The notes under the pieces: generated by a model
Databases searched by the model: none
What the model was told of the DNA's origin: nothing
What the model saw: the letters and a program-made list of their open reading frames with translations, nothing else
Shown here: in pieces, positions 23,574 to 35,709 of the stretch
Layout of the letters: each line of letters starts with the position of its first letter
Numbering within the stretch: position 1 is the first letter of the stretch
Assembly (NCBI GenBank): GCA_963971225.1
Contig: OZ020267.1
Coordinates: forward strand, 148,517,927 to 148,581,926
DNA: 64,000 nucleotides
Direction: 5' to 3'
Source of the DNA: Melieria omissa
Taxonomy: Eukaryota; Arthropoda; Insecta; Diptera; Ulidiidae
Program-made: the position numbers and the translations under genes

Positions 23574-23919
23574 TTAACCCCAATTACCGGAATTTCAAAA
23601 GTAATGTAAACCCAGAAGTGAGACTGTCAGGCTTATTTGAGCTTAACCCTTTCAGTCACAATGTCCAATATATTGGACTACAGACCATACAATTCATACA
23701 GAACGGGTTTATTTTCATGACGGAAAGGGTTAATAACTGAAAACATTTGTTTAAAAAAGTACCAAAAACTGTCTAAACTGTTAAATTTACAAATGCAATA
23801 CCATTCTAACATTTAATTAGAGAATTATATAGAATAATGGAATTGAAAATCTTTTGGACTTATCACCATTTGAAATCTTTAGTGAGACTGTGAGGCTCAC
23901 TTCTGGGAATTAGGGTTAA
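23574..23919. mobile_element. piggyBac-type MITE 2 (outer)
   Basis: Ends TTAACCCCAATTACC (23574) and, on the complement, TTAACCCTAATTCCC (23919), with TTAA at both borders. The right end bears AGTGAG-N9-CTCACT (23881-23901), axis 28.5 bp from the TTAA edge. A related AGTGAGACTGTCAGGCTTATT block sits inside the left end. The smaller TTAA element 23643-23733 lies within it. Confidence 0.65.
23643..23733. mobile_element. piggyBac-type MITE 3 (inner, 91 bp)
   Basis: TTAACCCTTTCAGTCA at the left and TTAACCCTTTCCGTCA on the complement at the right, with TTAA duplicated at both borders. A perfect 16-bp palindrome GTCCAATATATTGGAC occupies 23663-23678, axis 28 bp from the TTAA edge. Nested within MITE 2. 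Confidence 0.75.
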
Positions 23920-24272
23920 GTAGTGCAAAACTCAAAGTAGGTGGTTGAGCATTAACAATGGCAACAACATTTTATTTTTGTGTTTAGTTTGTTTTTTTCG
24001 TAATCCAATGCAAAGCTGAGATATCAACTGATAAGCATGAATTATTTTTATGACTAAAAGTGCAATTTTTCCAAAACAATTTGCACCTTCTTTGTACTTG
24101 AACTTGAGTTTATTTATTTTGCTAAATGAACAAAATTCAAGGCTACCTTTTAACTGCTTTCATGACGAATAGTTAAAAATAAAATTTACGTAGAGTTTTC
24201 ACTACACAGAGAATAATTTGTTATATATTTGTGAATAGCTGTCTATCCATCTATCTGTTTCTCTGTCAATCT

Positions 24273-24417
24273 CAGTGGCACACAAAGGATTTCATTTTGG
24301 TGGAGGGGGGTTTTGCATACAACTTTTGAGCCAACTACCATTCAAATCCATATTTTGTATCAGCAATTTTTGTCTGTGGGGGTTTTAACCCCTTATATCC
24401 CTCTTTGTGTGCCACTG
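24273..24417. mobile_element. Short TIR element, possibly hAT-type
   Basis: Inverted termini CAGTGGCACACAAAG at 24273-24287, with the complement ending at 24417. The two 8-bp flanks (GTCAATCT and ATCCGTCT) match at only 5 positions, so the superfamily is uncertain. A homologous, more decayed copy lies at 18003-18136. Confidence 0.65.
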
Positions 24418-27400
24418 ATCCGTCTCTATGACTCGCTGGTATATATTTCTCTATATGTCTGTCAATCTGGTGACTAATGCAGCACTGCCAGTAAATAATA
24501 AATTTGCCAACCCATTAAGAAGTCTAGTCTGTCTATAGTCATTGAAACGTGCCTTCACTACAAATCACCGATTGTATTGTAGTTTCAAAACCCGCCTCGA
24601 TAAAGGCAATCAATCTCAAATCAACCCATTGGGGCCTAAGAACCTGTAGTGATATAACAATAAAATAAAGATAAATTAATTTAAAAGTGCCCAGAAATTT
24701 GGCCGACTGGCCCACAAACTGCCGGCAAGTGTCTGGAATCGAGATAGCATTGATATCTTTGGTAAATATTTTCATTTTTATTAAAAGTCTGTGTGCATAT
24801 TTGGAACATTTCATCAGCAACACATCCAAATTTTATGACATCAGCTGCGTTTTTTTTTCGAAAATTCTGTTTGTTTGTTTTCTTTCTTCCAGCACTTTAC
24901 CGATATCGCTCGCTAACAGCGATAAAAGTGATTCTGCTGGCGATAAGCTTTCGCTATCTTTGGAATTTAAGAACGGCGCTTGTTGACTTTAATCAGCACA
25001 ATAACTCAAACAACTTTGAAAGAGTTCCAAGTGTTTGCTGTGACAATAAAAACCAAGGCAAGAACTTCAAAGGAATTGCTAAATAAACGAATCTGTAAAG
25101 AATTGTATACAAATATATCTTAAAGTCAGGTGAGCACTTGGCATTTGCAAGGGGAAATTGCAATGAAAATGCTCAACGCTCAACGCCACCAAACAATGTC
25201 TGCCCAGCCCAGCTCGGTCTGGTCTGACTTGGTCTGATCGGTGCGGCAGCAATGGTGGCCATTGGCCATGTATCGAGGCCAATTAAGCATGCACAGACCG
25301 CACGCTCTTCTTGGTCTGTCAGTCGGCTGGCATTACTCAGACCGTTGCGCACGTCACAGATAGCGCTGAAAATTTATGCCCAACGAATGGCGCGAACAGC
25401 GCATGGGTTGGTCAGAAAAGTCTGGCAAAGGGCCAAAATCTCTACAAACACAAACACACACACAAACGCAACACACGCAGCCACTAAAGTGTGTTGTTGC
25501 AAAAAACGAAATTAATTCCAAGACGCGGCCACTCGCCGAAATAGTTTTCTACTTAAGCGCATTGAGTGTCGGCCATTGCCCAATGCGCAACTTTGGCAAA
25601 ATGCATTTACAACAACTGAAACATTTTCAACAACTGTCCACACCAACAATGGTACACACCAAACTTTTTGGCGTCAGTGTTGCCACCGTTGAAAAATGTT
25701 TTACGCCACATTAAAACTGAGAAAACCCCCCAGAGAATTCAAATAAAAATGACTCGTTCAATCATTTTGATTTATGTTGTTATGATTTATTTATTTATTT
25801 GTAAATGTCCGTCTTTCTGTCAACGTTGTTTTAAATTTTGTCTTTCTAGTTTATTTTGCTTTTTAATGGACAGTTAAAAAGCAAAATATAAAATATATAC
25901 AAAAGCAAAAATGTAAATCTGTCTGTTTTTCTAGCATTGTTGAGTGTTTTTCGAATTGTCTTGCCTGTCTGTCTCTCTAGCCGCTCTTGACAGACGGACT
26001 GTTTGCTACTGTCTGCCTGTCCGGGGGCCAATGTGATTGTATTTCGGTCTAATTTTTATTATCTTACTTTTTTTTTGTTTGTCTTTCATTGGTCTATTGG
26101 TCTGTTCGTATGTTAGTCTCTCTTTCAATCTCTTTCAATCTGACTGTGTTTCATGCATCCATCGGTCCATTGGTCTGTATGAAACTGATGTATAGACTTC
26201 TAGACGACTGAGCGGAAACCATTGAAATTTTGTCAAAGTTTCTAAATATATATTTTTTTAAACATTTCACTGATTCGATGTCTTAAACCCCTCAGATTTT
26301 CAATTACATGTACTTCCAAAGTTCAACAATGCTCAACATGTATTTATTTTTTTTAATATTTTACAAATTATTTTCTCACTTGTGGCATAACAAAAATTTT
26401 TAGAATTTGCATCTTTCGGAGCGGATGTGGAATTCTTTCAGCAACCAAACTAAATACATACAATTTTTATCTCAAGTGACGCACTTTTCTTAACCCCAAC
26501 ACTCGCACACACTCAAACTCCTCCACACACACACATGCATACAAAAGTTTGCATGCCATGCGCAACAATATCCGCGCCATAATTTGCAACAAAAAAAAAT
26601 GGCTAAACGCTTAAATTTGTTATTTAAATAGAATTTGGTTCAAGGTTGCGTGCAAATTGCGCGAAAGTGGACAACAATTTTGTCGCCGAGATTGGCAGCT
26701 TGGCAACGTCGGCCACAGCCAGCAATCATTAATGAAGGTTAATGAATGTGAGCGACTGAAATATTAAAATAATGTTTGTTGAAAATGTTGATCTATTTTC
26801 TAAAAAGCAATAACAAACAATGACAATTTTAGCTAATTGCTCAACAAATTACGTGTGTACGCATCAACGTCAATGTTCAAATTTCGCTTTCGAATTCGAA
26901 ATTCAAATTCAAACATGTCTATTCTCCTCTCAATGGTTAACCTCCAAACCAAAATTTAGTGCCCGTTTTTTTCAGATTTCCGTCATGTCGCTTGCTCGTT
27001 CACTTTACACATTTTAATTAATTAATAAAAATTAAAACACAGCCAAAAATTTCGCACATTTTTGTGTAGATGTCTTCAGCAAAACAATTGCAATGATATA
27101 TTATAAAAAAAAATTGCTTGTCGCTGACATCAGACTGCTTTCGATGGCCGTCTACTTGTTTACAGTCGCGTACGCAAGTTAAAAACAAGTTAAATCAATT
27201 TTATACAAAAACAACAACACAATAAAACTGGACACATGATAAATGAGTGTTGGGCTGCACACAAAAAAAAATTAGCGCCGCCTGCGCTCAATCGAATGTC
27301 TACTATTTCGTTATAACAACAAATTGCGTGGAAGGCCAAAATTACTGTTTCAGACAGAAAACACAATTTTTACGATATCCGTTCGAGATTATTTTAAGTG

Positions 27401-27553
27401 CAAAACTAGTTCAGGCCCTAAGTAACATAATACTCGCATTTCTAAGCAATTAAAAACCCATAAATTTGGCGCATGTTATGATTTTTCCAATGGATTTTTG
27501 ACATAAACATGGAATGTGAAGTCTTAATTTTCTTGGTGGCCTTCTTAACATTT
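24418..27553 (-). other. Msp300 intron, low-complexity stretches only
   Basis: AT-rich intron with pyrimidine-rich GTCTGTCT/CTCT stretches near 24420-24480 and 25790-26170, and CA-rich runs near 25440-25490 and 26510-26550. No exon or mobile element is recognised. Confidence 0.5.
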
Positions 27554-27623
27554 CGTCACCTCAGTAAACGCATGTCGTATGTTCCATTGAGCCGACATGC
27601 GACATTTGTGTTCTCAGGCGACG
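27554..27623. repeat. Hairpin repeat, copy 2 (inverted relative to copy 1)
   Basis: Arms 27554-27582 and 27594-27623 pair with about seven mismatches around the loop TCCATTGAGCC. That loop is the complement of GGCTCAATG in the loop at 14031-14100, so the copy is reversed. Termini are CGTCACCTCAG and CTCAGGCGACG. Confidence 0.7.
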
Positions 27624-27692
27624 ATTTGCCTTATTCCGTTCTTTTCAAGTTAGGCGAGCAAATAAAATATAGAATGTAAGTAAGAATACAAC

Positions 27693-27899
27693 TACAGTCG
27701 TGTCTGGGTATAGTGAACCCTCTATATAGTGAACACCTCGATATAGTGAACACTCAAATTTGGACATCGAGCCTCTAAATATAGAACAAAATTTTCAAGC
27801 AAATAACAAAAAGTGTTTTTTGAGCAAATAAAACGAGTTTTTGAACAAAAATGTTAACCTTAATATAGTAAACAACCTCAATACAGTGAGACCACTGTA
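27693..27899. mobile_element. pogo/Tc1-like MITE
   Basis: Termini TACAGTCGTGTC (27693) and, on the complement, TACAGTGGTCTC (27899), with TA at both outer ends. Three copies of TATAGTGAAC lie near the left end, and ATAGTAAAC near the right. Short terminal repeats, TA targets and repeated subterminal motifs fit pogo/Tigger-type elements. No coding. Confidence 0.6.
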
Positions 27900-29251
27900 T
27901 GCACGAAAGCATGGACACTGCTGCGAAACGACAAAGCATTCCTTGGATGTTCGAGAGGTAAGTGCTGCGCCCCTTTTCGTTTTGGCGACAACTATCGAAT
28001 TCGATCGAACATCTAATTGAGCGAGTTGTTTAAAGGTCAACCTACCATCTCTTGGTGTGGCCAACTGGAGCAGAGGTGGCTGCCCGTAACCCAGTAACAT
28101 ATTGTTATGGCCAGTTAGGTAAATAAGAAAGTACGAGAGTTATATGGTCACCAAGTAATTAAAATGAGTATGAATTATTATTTGCAATGACCGCATTTCA
28201 ATAATTGTTCCCATCTTGTGTGCTGTTCAAGCCAAAACGTTATTCAAATTCGCAATACAGGGCCACTGCGAAATCTTTTGTTTTATTACTTTTTGGAAAA
28301 ATGGCAGCTTATAAAAGACCCAAAAGAATAAAACGTTCTACTAACTGAGCGTGATTTGGCTTTATGACCGCATAGCAGTTTAATTTTAATTGGATTTCAT
28401 ATATTTTCATAACTAGAATTGGCAAACCTGAAATGTTTTTATTGCTCCAAAAATGCTAGACAACCATAAACGGTCGTAACAGCTTTTGTCCGCCCGTTTT
28501 GTTTTGTTTTCTGTTGTTTATGCCAATTTTTTCTGTTGTTTGTTTATTTGTTGTTTTTTTTATTTTTTTAATTATTTTATTTTTGGTTCTGTGTTCTTTA
28601 TGCCATTTTATTGTGCCAAAAATACACATCTCTACATACGGCAATAATAAAATCTGAAGCTAAAATGTTTTTGCACAACGTTCATTCGCATGGAATCATT
28701 AATGAACAACAACCAGGTTCCTAGCCATGAAGGGGGTAAGGGCTGTTAAAACCTCCTATAGCTTATAATTATTAGACATTTTCAATCGCTGTGCATATTA
28801 GCAAAAAAGTATTTGCACTTTAAAAAATAATAAAAACTAAAAAAAAAAAATTTTTAAAATACAAAATAAAAATTGTTTTTTCTTTTAATTTAAAAAATAC
28901 AAAATAAAATTTTTTTTTTAACCTATACGTTTTTTAAATAGTCCACTTCAGGCTCAATACAGCAATTTGCTAGAACTAAAAGCAAGTCTAATGAGTGTTT
29001 AGATCGTCGGGCTGGATGTCCTTCAGGATGTCGGTACAAACCTTTTGGATGGCTTTTACGAAAACGGGTAATGGTTGATGGTTAAAATGCGAGTTTTAGT
29101 CAAAAAGTCAGCCACAAGTGTCTATCCATGACATGACGTCTTTCGAAAGTCAAATGTTCAGTTAAAATGCGATAAATTCATTTGAGATGCTTCAAACCAA
29201 TTTCAAGAATTTCAATTACGATTTTGATCTTTGATGAGTTACCGCCCAGTT
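27900..29251 (-). other. Msp300 intron, nothing recognised
   Basis: AT-rich intron with A/T homopolymer runs near 28550 and 28820-28930. No gene or repeat family identified. Confidence 0.5.
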
Positions 29252-29774
29252 TTAACCCTTTCGCTATTTTGTTGCCATATGGCACATTGCTACTTTGTGA
29301 ACGTCTGAACCTTCTGGGGTTTCAAGAATACATTTTTTGTTGGTCCTTAGAATAGTTTGAAGTTTTAGGAAAAATACGAAATTAATAAACTGAATATTTA
29401 AGTTTAAAGAAGAGAAGTGTACACGTTTTTTTAATGGTATATCTTGAAATAAGAAGGGAAGAAGAAGCAGTAAAAAATTACATAACTTTTTAATTTTACG
29501 TTTTCTTGCAATTTAGATACTTTTTTTAATTTTTGCTGAAGTAAATGAAGAAATATCCAAATTTTCGTTATGCGTAAAAAGTTTTATGTTTAAGTAATTA
29601 TTACAGCCACAACGATGTGGTTGCTCTAATAGAAAAACACTCTAAAATACAGGGTCCGAGTATAAAAATTAAAAAATTTCTTATAGAATGTTGCTAATAT
29701 AACCAAATAGAAACCTAAAACGTAACTTTTAAAATGTATCTTTCCCTAGTAAAAACCTGTAGCGAAAGGGCTAT
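29252..29774. mobile_element. piggyBac-type MITE 4
   Basis: Left end TTAACCCTTTCGCTA (29252) with the perfect palindrome TGCCATATGGCA (29273-29284), axis 27 bp from the TTAA edge. The right end on the complement reads ATAGCCCTTTCGCTA; its TTAA has decayed to ATAG. The matching CCCTTTCGCTA repeats define the element. No coding. Confidence 0.6.
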
Positions 29775-32289
29775 CGATGACATGAGTCCTTCAGACAGAC
29801 AATGCTCAGTTAAAATGTTATCAATTTATTTTATTGCTACAAACCAATTTCCAGAATTTCAATGATGATTTTTATCTTTTATGAATGATGCTTTGATGAA
29901 ATTTGCGGTGATCCCTGATTTCAGTTAACAATTGTGTTTAAATTGCTTGTACCACTCTTGAACTCTGCCGAGGAATAACCGATCATTACCATAAATTGGT
30001 TCAATAAAATGTTTTGATTAAAGTTTAAACAAGTTTAAAACAAAAGTTAAGATTGGCTCTTTGTTCAGTGCCTATTTTTGTACCGATGACGCAAATATAC
30101 TTTTACTTCAGACGCAATAACTTCGCTTCCAGTGAACTAAATTTGATGAGACTTTGACTGAAAATCGGAAAAATATGTAAATTTTCAATGCAATAAGTCA
30201 CATATAAGTGGCGACAAAATACCTCATTTTTAATGTGCAGTTTACTTTATAAAAATTAAAAAAACCAACTAAACTAAACTAAACCAACTAAGTAACTAAT
30301 TGGGAAAAACGTTTTTTAAACCCCTTCCTCCAGCATGATCAATTTCTGGCTACGCTCCTGTCAACAACCATAGTTCATCTGTATGTTTTTCTGAAAATAG
30401 AAAAATTCCAACACGCGCTCAGACCATAACCGCACGTTGGCTGAAGTGCAGCAACGCAAAGTGGGCTTGAGATTACTTTCAAAATACTTTCGCATTGTTA
30501 GCGGCCATAATGACTATACTTAAGAATGCTACCAAAATCAGCCGTCCAGCCAAAATTGGCGTTTCGCCCCTACATTTCGTTCGGCCACTGAATGTTTGAC
30601 GAGTTATGATGAGTGAAACTCAATGCGTGTGCAAAGCATCTATTAAAATAAAACTCAGACAAAAATAACTACGGCAACAACGCGTCAGTAAGCATGACCC
30701 ATTTAAGGTAATTACTTGAAAAAGCAAATAAAGAGTTTTGAACCAAACAATAAAAAACTAAAAAATAACACCAACGAAAAGTGCACAAGTTTTGTTTACT
30801 TTAAAAACATACATGCGAGTACATATGATGTTTGTATGTACATATAAGTGAATGTATGTGCACGCATGTTGGGCGCGTTTGTAGTTTTGGCCAAAGCACG
30901 TACTTGCAGCGCAGCATTTGACTTTTATTAATTTTTTGGTTTTCCCACAATTGTTTTATTGAAATTTCAAAATTAACATACATGAATTTTTGATGTTGTA
31001 GTTGTTATGTGGCACACGTAGCCACTTGAAGCCTCAGTACTCAGTACTCGTGTTAATTTGCCGTACTACAACAGAAACAACAATAAAAATCCGCATTGGC
31101 GTCGGTGCGTTTGCAAATTGCAAAACTCTGCCCACGAGCAGGTGCTCTCAGATAGCGGAAGAGATTAATAACGCCGTCACGGGCGCCGCTCAGCGTACAT
31201 GGGCTGCCACAGTGCGGCGTTCAAATGTCAACAGCATTTTGAAAAATTGCTAACCTACACGGCTGAATGCGCTCACAAATTGCCAACACAACAGACAGAC
31301 AAACAAAATGTTGAATGAAAAGATTCATCATTTTTATTGAAAACAGAAACAATGGTTGTGCGAATTGGGAGCTGACGTCATTGGTTTATGGAGTGCGGTG
31401 AATTGACAGGGAACACAATTACAGGTGCAAGAGAGATGAGAGGAGACGCGCGAGTTCTGGCTGATTTTGAAGGAAAATTAAATGAAAATGTTTAGAGCAA
31501 ACTAAGTGATGACCAGTTGAAAATTAGGAAATATTAGTCTGGTGTAGAAAGCTATGAAAAATTAATTGCAGCTGAGAAAACTTGAAAAAAAACATCAGCT
31601 AAAATTCATGGTTGAAAATCTTTCACCTCTGAGTGAGAAAGTTTATTTTACCCTGAAATGTCTTGAAGAACGCTGATGCCAAGTTGAAAGAATTTAATTG
31701 AAAAACAAAATACAAGATTTAGTTATAAAGTGAGGAAAGTACGCGCATGTTGAAAATCTGAAACCCTTTACGAAGACTGACGAAGACGAAAGCTAGTTCA
31801 AAGTTAACGAAAACTAAAACAAAAAAATTTGTGTGTCAATTAGAATGAAAAATATAGCAATGAATTAATTAAAAAATAATAATAATAATTGGAAAAAATA
31901 TAGTCAAGTCAAAAAAAAACAAATTTTTTTGGTGTAAATCAGAACGACCAATATTTTATCTCAAGTAAAAATTAATTTATTAAAAATTAATAATAATAAT
32001 TGAAAAAAATATATTCAAGTCAAAGTTATTTTCAAATTAAAAAAAATTAAAAAAAACACATTTTCGCGTAAATTAGAACGACAAATATTTTATCTGAAAT
32101 AGCAATACATTTTTAAAAAATTAATAATAATAATTGAAAAAATTATATTCAAGTAAAAGTTATTTTTAAATTAGAAATCAAAGAAAATTCACACAAGACT
32201 TTGTTTCATTGTTTTATCATTTAACCTCAAAATGTTCTTTGAAGTGCTGTGTTCTTCTGGCAAAAAATGAAAATTATGTAGTTGAAAAA
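29775..32289 (-). other. Msp300 intron with one transposon end
   Basis: AT-rich intron. Near 30306-30360 the complement reads CAGGAGCGTAGCCAGAAATT, resembling a single terminus of a TIR element whose partner is not seen. Around 31855-32165 there are about three imperfect repeats containing ATTAATAATAATAATTG and CAAGTCAAA/CAAGTAAA, a decayed tandem array. No exon is recognised. Confidence 0.45.
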
Positions 32290-32597
32290 TGTAGGATTAC
32301 TTCCAAGTTTAAGTTCTGATCTTGCATTAAAAAATCATCATTTAGCTTTTAGTACAACCAGTCATTCCACACAAATGCATAAAACTTCATTGCAAAACCA
32401 CTTCCGTTTTAGTAGTGTCTTGCAATTTTTAAAATATTTTTATATTTGCCTGTGAGATCATAAAATATTTATAAATAATTCTCTATATAAAACATACATT
32501 TTCCGTTTTGTCATAAAAAAAATAAACTTATGCATTATTCAATTTCCCGCAGTGGTCGTCACAGCTCATTCAGACGAATCCCATAAATCTGTCACTT
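32290..32597 (+). repeat. 310-bp dispersed repeat, copy 1
   Basis: From TGTAGGATTACTTCCAAG to CGAATCCCATAAATCTGTCA this segment matches the reverse complement of 35346-35656 with scattered changes. Shared blocks include CTTTTAGTACAACCA, AAACTTCATTGCAAAACCA and TTTGCCTGTGAGATCATAAA. No terminal repeats, coding region or promoter is evident. The family is not identified. Confidence 0.8.
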
Positions 32598-34778
32598 GGC
32601 CAATTAATGGTGATTCATTGGCCCCTTGAAATAACAACAAAAAAGGGAATTGTTTGCAATTAAATAAAAAACAGCATTGTTTAATTGAACAACATCCAAA
32701 TATTTCAATCTAAATACTTGATGGATTGTTCTTAATTTAACTAAAACCGCACACAAGCGCGTCGAAATGTTTGCGGCGACTAGCGCCAAATGAGAATTCT
32801 GTATTATTGCTGCGGCTATATGTGCATATCAGTTGAGATTGCCCAACGCTAAACGCTCACTTTTATTTTTGTGTTTAGCTAAAAATAAAACTCAACCAGC
32901 CGCAGCGTTGCGGCGCTTAACAACTACGTCGTCGTCGCTGCCGCGATACGCAGACAAACTTGACTTTCAGCGCTACATTAGCGCATTGCATAAGGTGAAC
33001 AGCAACAATATGCATAGCTATAGCAACAACAACAACCAGTCATGTGAGCTGCAACTAGCAAATGCAAAGCCGGCATTCAGCATGCCCGGCCGATCGGATC
33101 TAAGTCTGCGAGCGAGAATGTGCTATTTGTTGGTAGATAATGCAAACCAGTTGAATAGTGTTGCAGCATTCTAGTTTACTTTTTTTTTATAAATAATAAA
33201 AAAATTTAATTGATCACAACAAAGGCACAGATTCTAGCAGTTTTCAAAGCCTTGCTTTCTTTTTGGCTACAACCAAATCGCAACTAAAATATTTACTCTA
33301 ATATGTACTTGCAAACATATGTACATATATATGAATGTATATATATGCTGACATTTCAGTGCCGACTAGCTGTTGACGGCCCAGCCTCCCTCCACCACCT
33401 CACCGCTCACAGCTCTGTGCACGGCCGGCATTAATTGCGATTTATGGCATTGACGATCGTCAGCTCGCCACAAAGTGTTTTATTGATTTGAAAGCTGGAA
33501 AACCGCACAACGGCAACTCGCAGTCACTAACGCTTTATTAAATAAAATTCAAAGCATTAACTACAAGTCAGCAGATGATCTCATATTAACAACAACTTTA
33601 TGGGCTACGCCAGCGAACAGAGCGCAACTTGTATCGGTCGGTAATCGCCTGAATGTCACTTCGACGCGTGTATTGATGCCGGCTTTTGCTTTTAGTGACT
33701 TTTCATGTTGCTTGAAACACAATAAAATCGGCTAATCTCAACCACAAACAAAACTGTCCAATAAAACTTTAATGCCGCACAGCTGAGCCTCGTCAATGCC
33801 TTCAGCTCTTGTCGCGATACGTGTAATTCGCAAACTTTAATTTTATTTCATTTTTTCGACACCGCCTTAATGGACAGAAATCATGCCAAAACAGGGAGTG
33901 CTCCTCACATGACTGCTACATATATAATAATATATAAACCCACCAAATCACCCGAATTGATTTTATGAGCCCAATGTTGTTATTTATCCTCCTGACATGC
34001 GCAGAAGCTTTCTTGGCTTTGTCGGGCGCAACGGTGGGCGTATTCCTTGCATGTGTGTCTGCATGAATTACGAGCGGATTCATAAATATGGCAGCGCGCA
34101 TTTTCGACATCCTTTACCAGCGGTTTTAAGCAGACATTTGCATGCGCGTGTGTGGGTGTTTGTGTGGCAAAAATTCATGTTGGCCAAAGAGTAGTTGGCA
34201 AACAGAAAACTGGCACAACAAGAACGGCTGATTGTGTTTGGCGATATGAATCGAAACGACTAAGAAATTGTGCAACTTCTCTTAAGTGGGCAGCACTGGA
34301 ATTGTGCTGGAATATTGGTAAACAGGGTGCTGCGATTTGGTTTTAGTATGTTAGTTTAGTTGAGTTTTGAATTCTCTACAATAAATAAGCGAAATGGTTA
34401 ATTTAAATGTAAACGATTCATTTATGTATCAACATAAAAGCAGTGTCAATCACTGAGAACTATGTGGTTAAAATTTTATTGTTGTTCTTCTTCGGTGAGT
34501 TAGGTTAGGAGGAAAAACGCCCATTGTGACTCTCTTCAAAAGTTTAGAAAACTATCCAACTGTCTTTTCCCAACAATTTCAATCAATAAAGTTATTCAAC
34601 TTTTTTTCTAATAGCTTTCCTATGAAATTGTTTTCAATTAAATGCATAAATTAATTCAAAATGCCTTTTCAAAGTGTTACTTGGACTTTAATAAAAGAAA
34701 AGCGTCCAATGTGGCCACATCAGGCATTTACTCTGGTAAGTAGATAAAATTAGTTAGGTTTTTGAGATGAAATTCATG
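32598..34778 (-). other. Msp300 intron, nothing recognised
   Basis: Intron between the 310-bp repeat and the next TTAA element. An open frame at 32833-33174 (plus strand) is without recognisable domains. There is an alternating TA stretch near 33315-33350. Confidence 0.45.
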
Positions 34779-35252
34779 TTAACCCATTGCTGCCGGGTAC
34801 CAATTGCGCCCATACGATTTTGATAAAATTTCATACACGACCCAAAATGATCAGAAACAAAGCTTTCTATCTCTGCACGTTGCTGAGATATTCATTGGGT
34901 ATTTTGTACCCATTAGGCAGCAATGGTAGCTTTTTTCCATACTTTTTAAAGTGATCAGCTAAACACGTGAACAAAAGAAGTATTGTTTACAGGTGAGTTA
35001 GGAGGCACATTTTTGTGAGGTTCTACGTTTCACCACATTTTCCACCTCCGGAAAATTCACAATTTTTGGTGTCTAGTAACTCTAGCTAGATGGCGGAATT
35101 AGCGCGACCTCCACTAGACTAAGGTAGTTCCATCTTTACCCCAACCATCCCTATCAATGATTTTGAGATATCTCTACCACGAACTTTTCTGTGATTTTTT
35201 TAAAGTCAGTTTTCATGGGTAAAATTTTACCCATTAGGCAGCAATGGGTTAA
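34779..35252. mobile_element. piggyBac-type MITE 5
   Basis: TTAACCCATTGCTGCC at 34779 and its complement GGCAGCAATGGGTTAA ending at 35252. The right end has the perfect 20-bp palindrome ATGGGTAAAATTTTACCCAT (35215-35234), axis 28 bp from the TTAA edge. A second, decayed right end (TGGGTA-N5-TACCCA followed by TTAGGCAGCAATGG) lies at 34897-34927, so two related copies may be fused or nested here. Confidence 0.75.
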
Positions 35253-35345
35253 TTGATCAATTTGTGTTTTTTCATGAATTGCTCAAAGGTTTGCAATTCT
35301 CTGCTATTTTTCTCTATTTTAAAGTTGGCTTTCTTCAAAGATTCG

Positions 35346-35656
35346 ACCTGACAGATTTATGGGATTCGTCTGAATGCGCTGTGACAACCACTACGGGAAA
35401 TTTAATAATGCATAATGTTATTTTTTTATGACAGGACGGAAAATGTATATTTTATGTAGAGAATTATTTATAAATATTTTATGATCTCACAGGCAAATAG
35501 AAATAGATTTTAAAAATTGCAAGAAAATGCTATTACGGAAATGGTTTTGCAATGAAGTTTTATGCATTTGAGTGGAATGATTGGTTGTACTAAAAGATAA
35601 ACGATGTTTTTTTTAATGCAAAACCAGAAATTAGACTTAGAAGTACTCCTACATCT
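35346..35656 (-). repeat. 310-bp dispersed repeat, copy 2
   Basis: Inverted counterpart of 32290-32597, beginning CTGACAGATTTATGGGATTC. The two copies are separated by 2.75 kb and could pair into a long hairpin in the Msp300 pre-mRNA. Confidence 0.8.
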
Positions 35657-35709
35657 TATTATAAACCCATTCTTCGAGTCTTCGGTTAATTTGAGGTTGC
35701 TGTATCATA

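Noticed and set aside
32833..33174. 113-codon plus-strand frame in the intron
   Set aside because: Low-complexity Asn/Ser composition and no domain or conserved motif.
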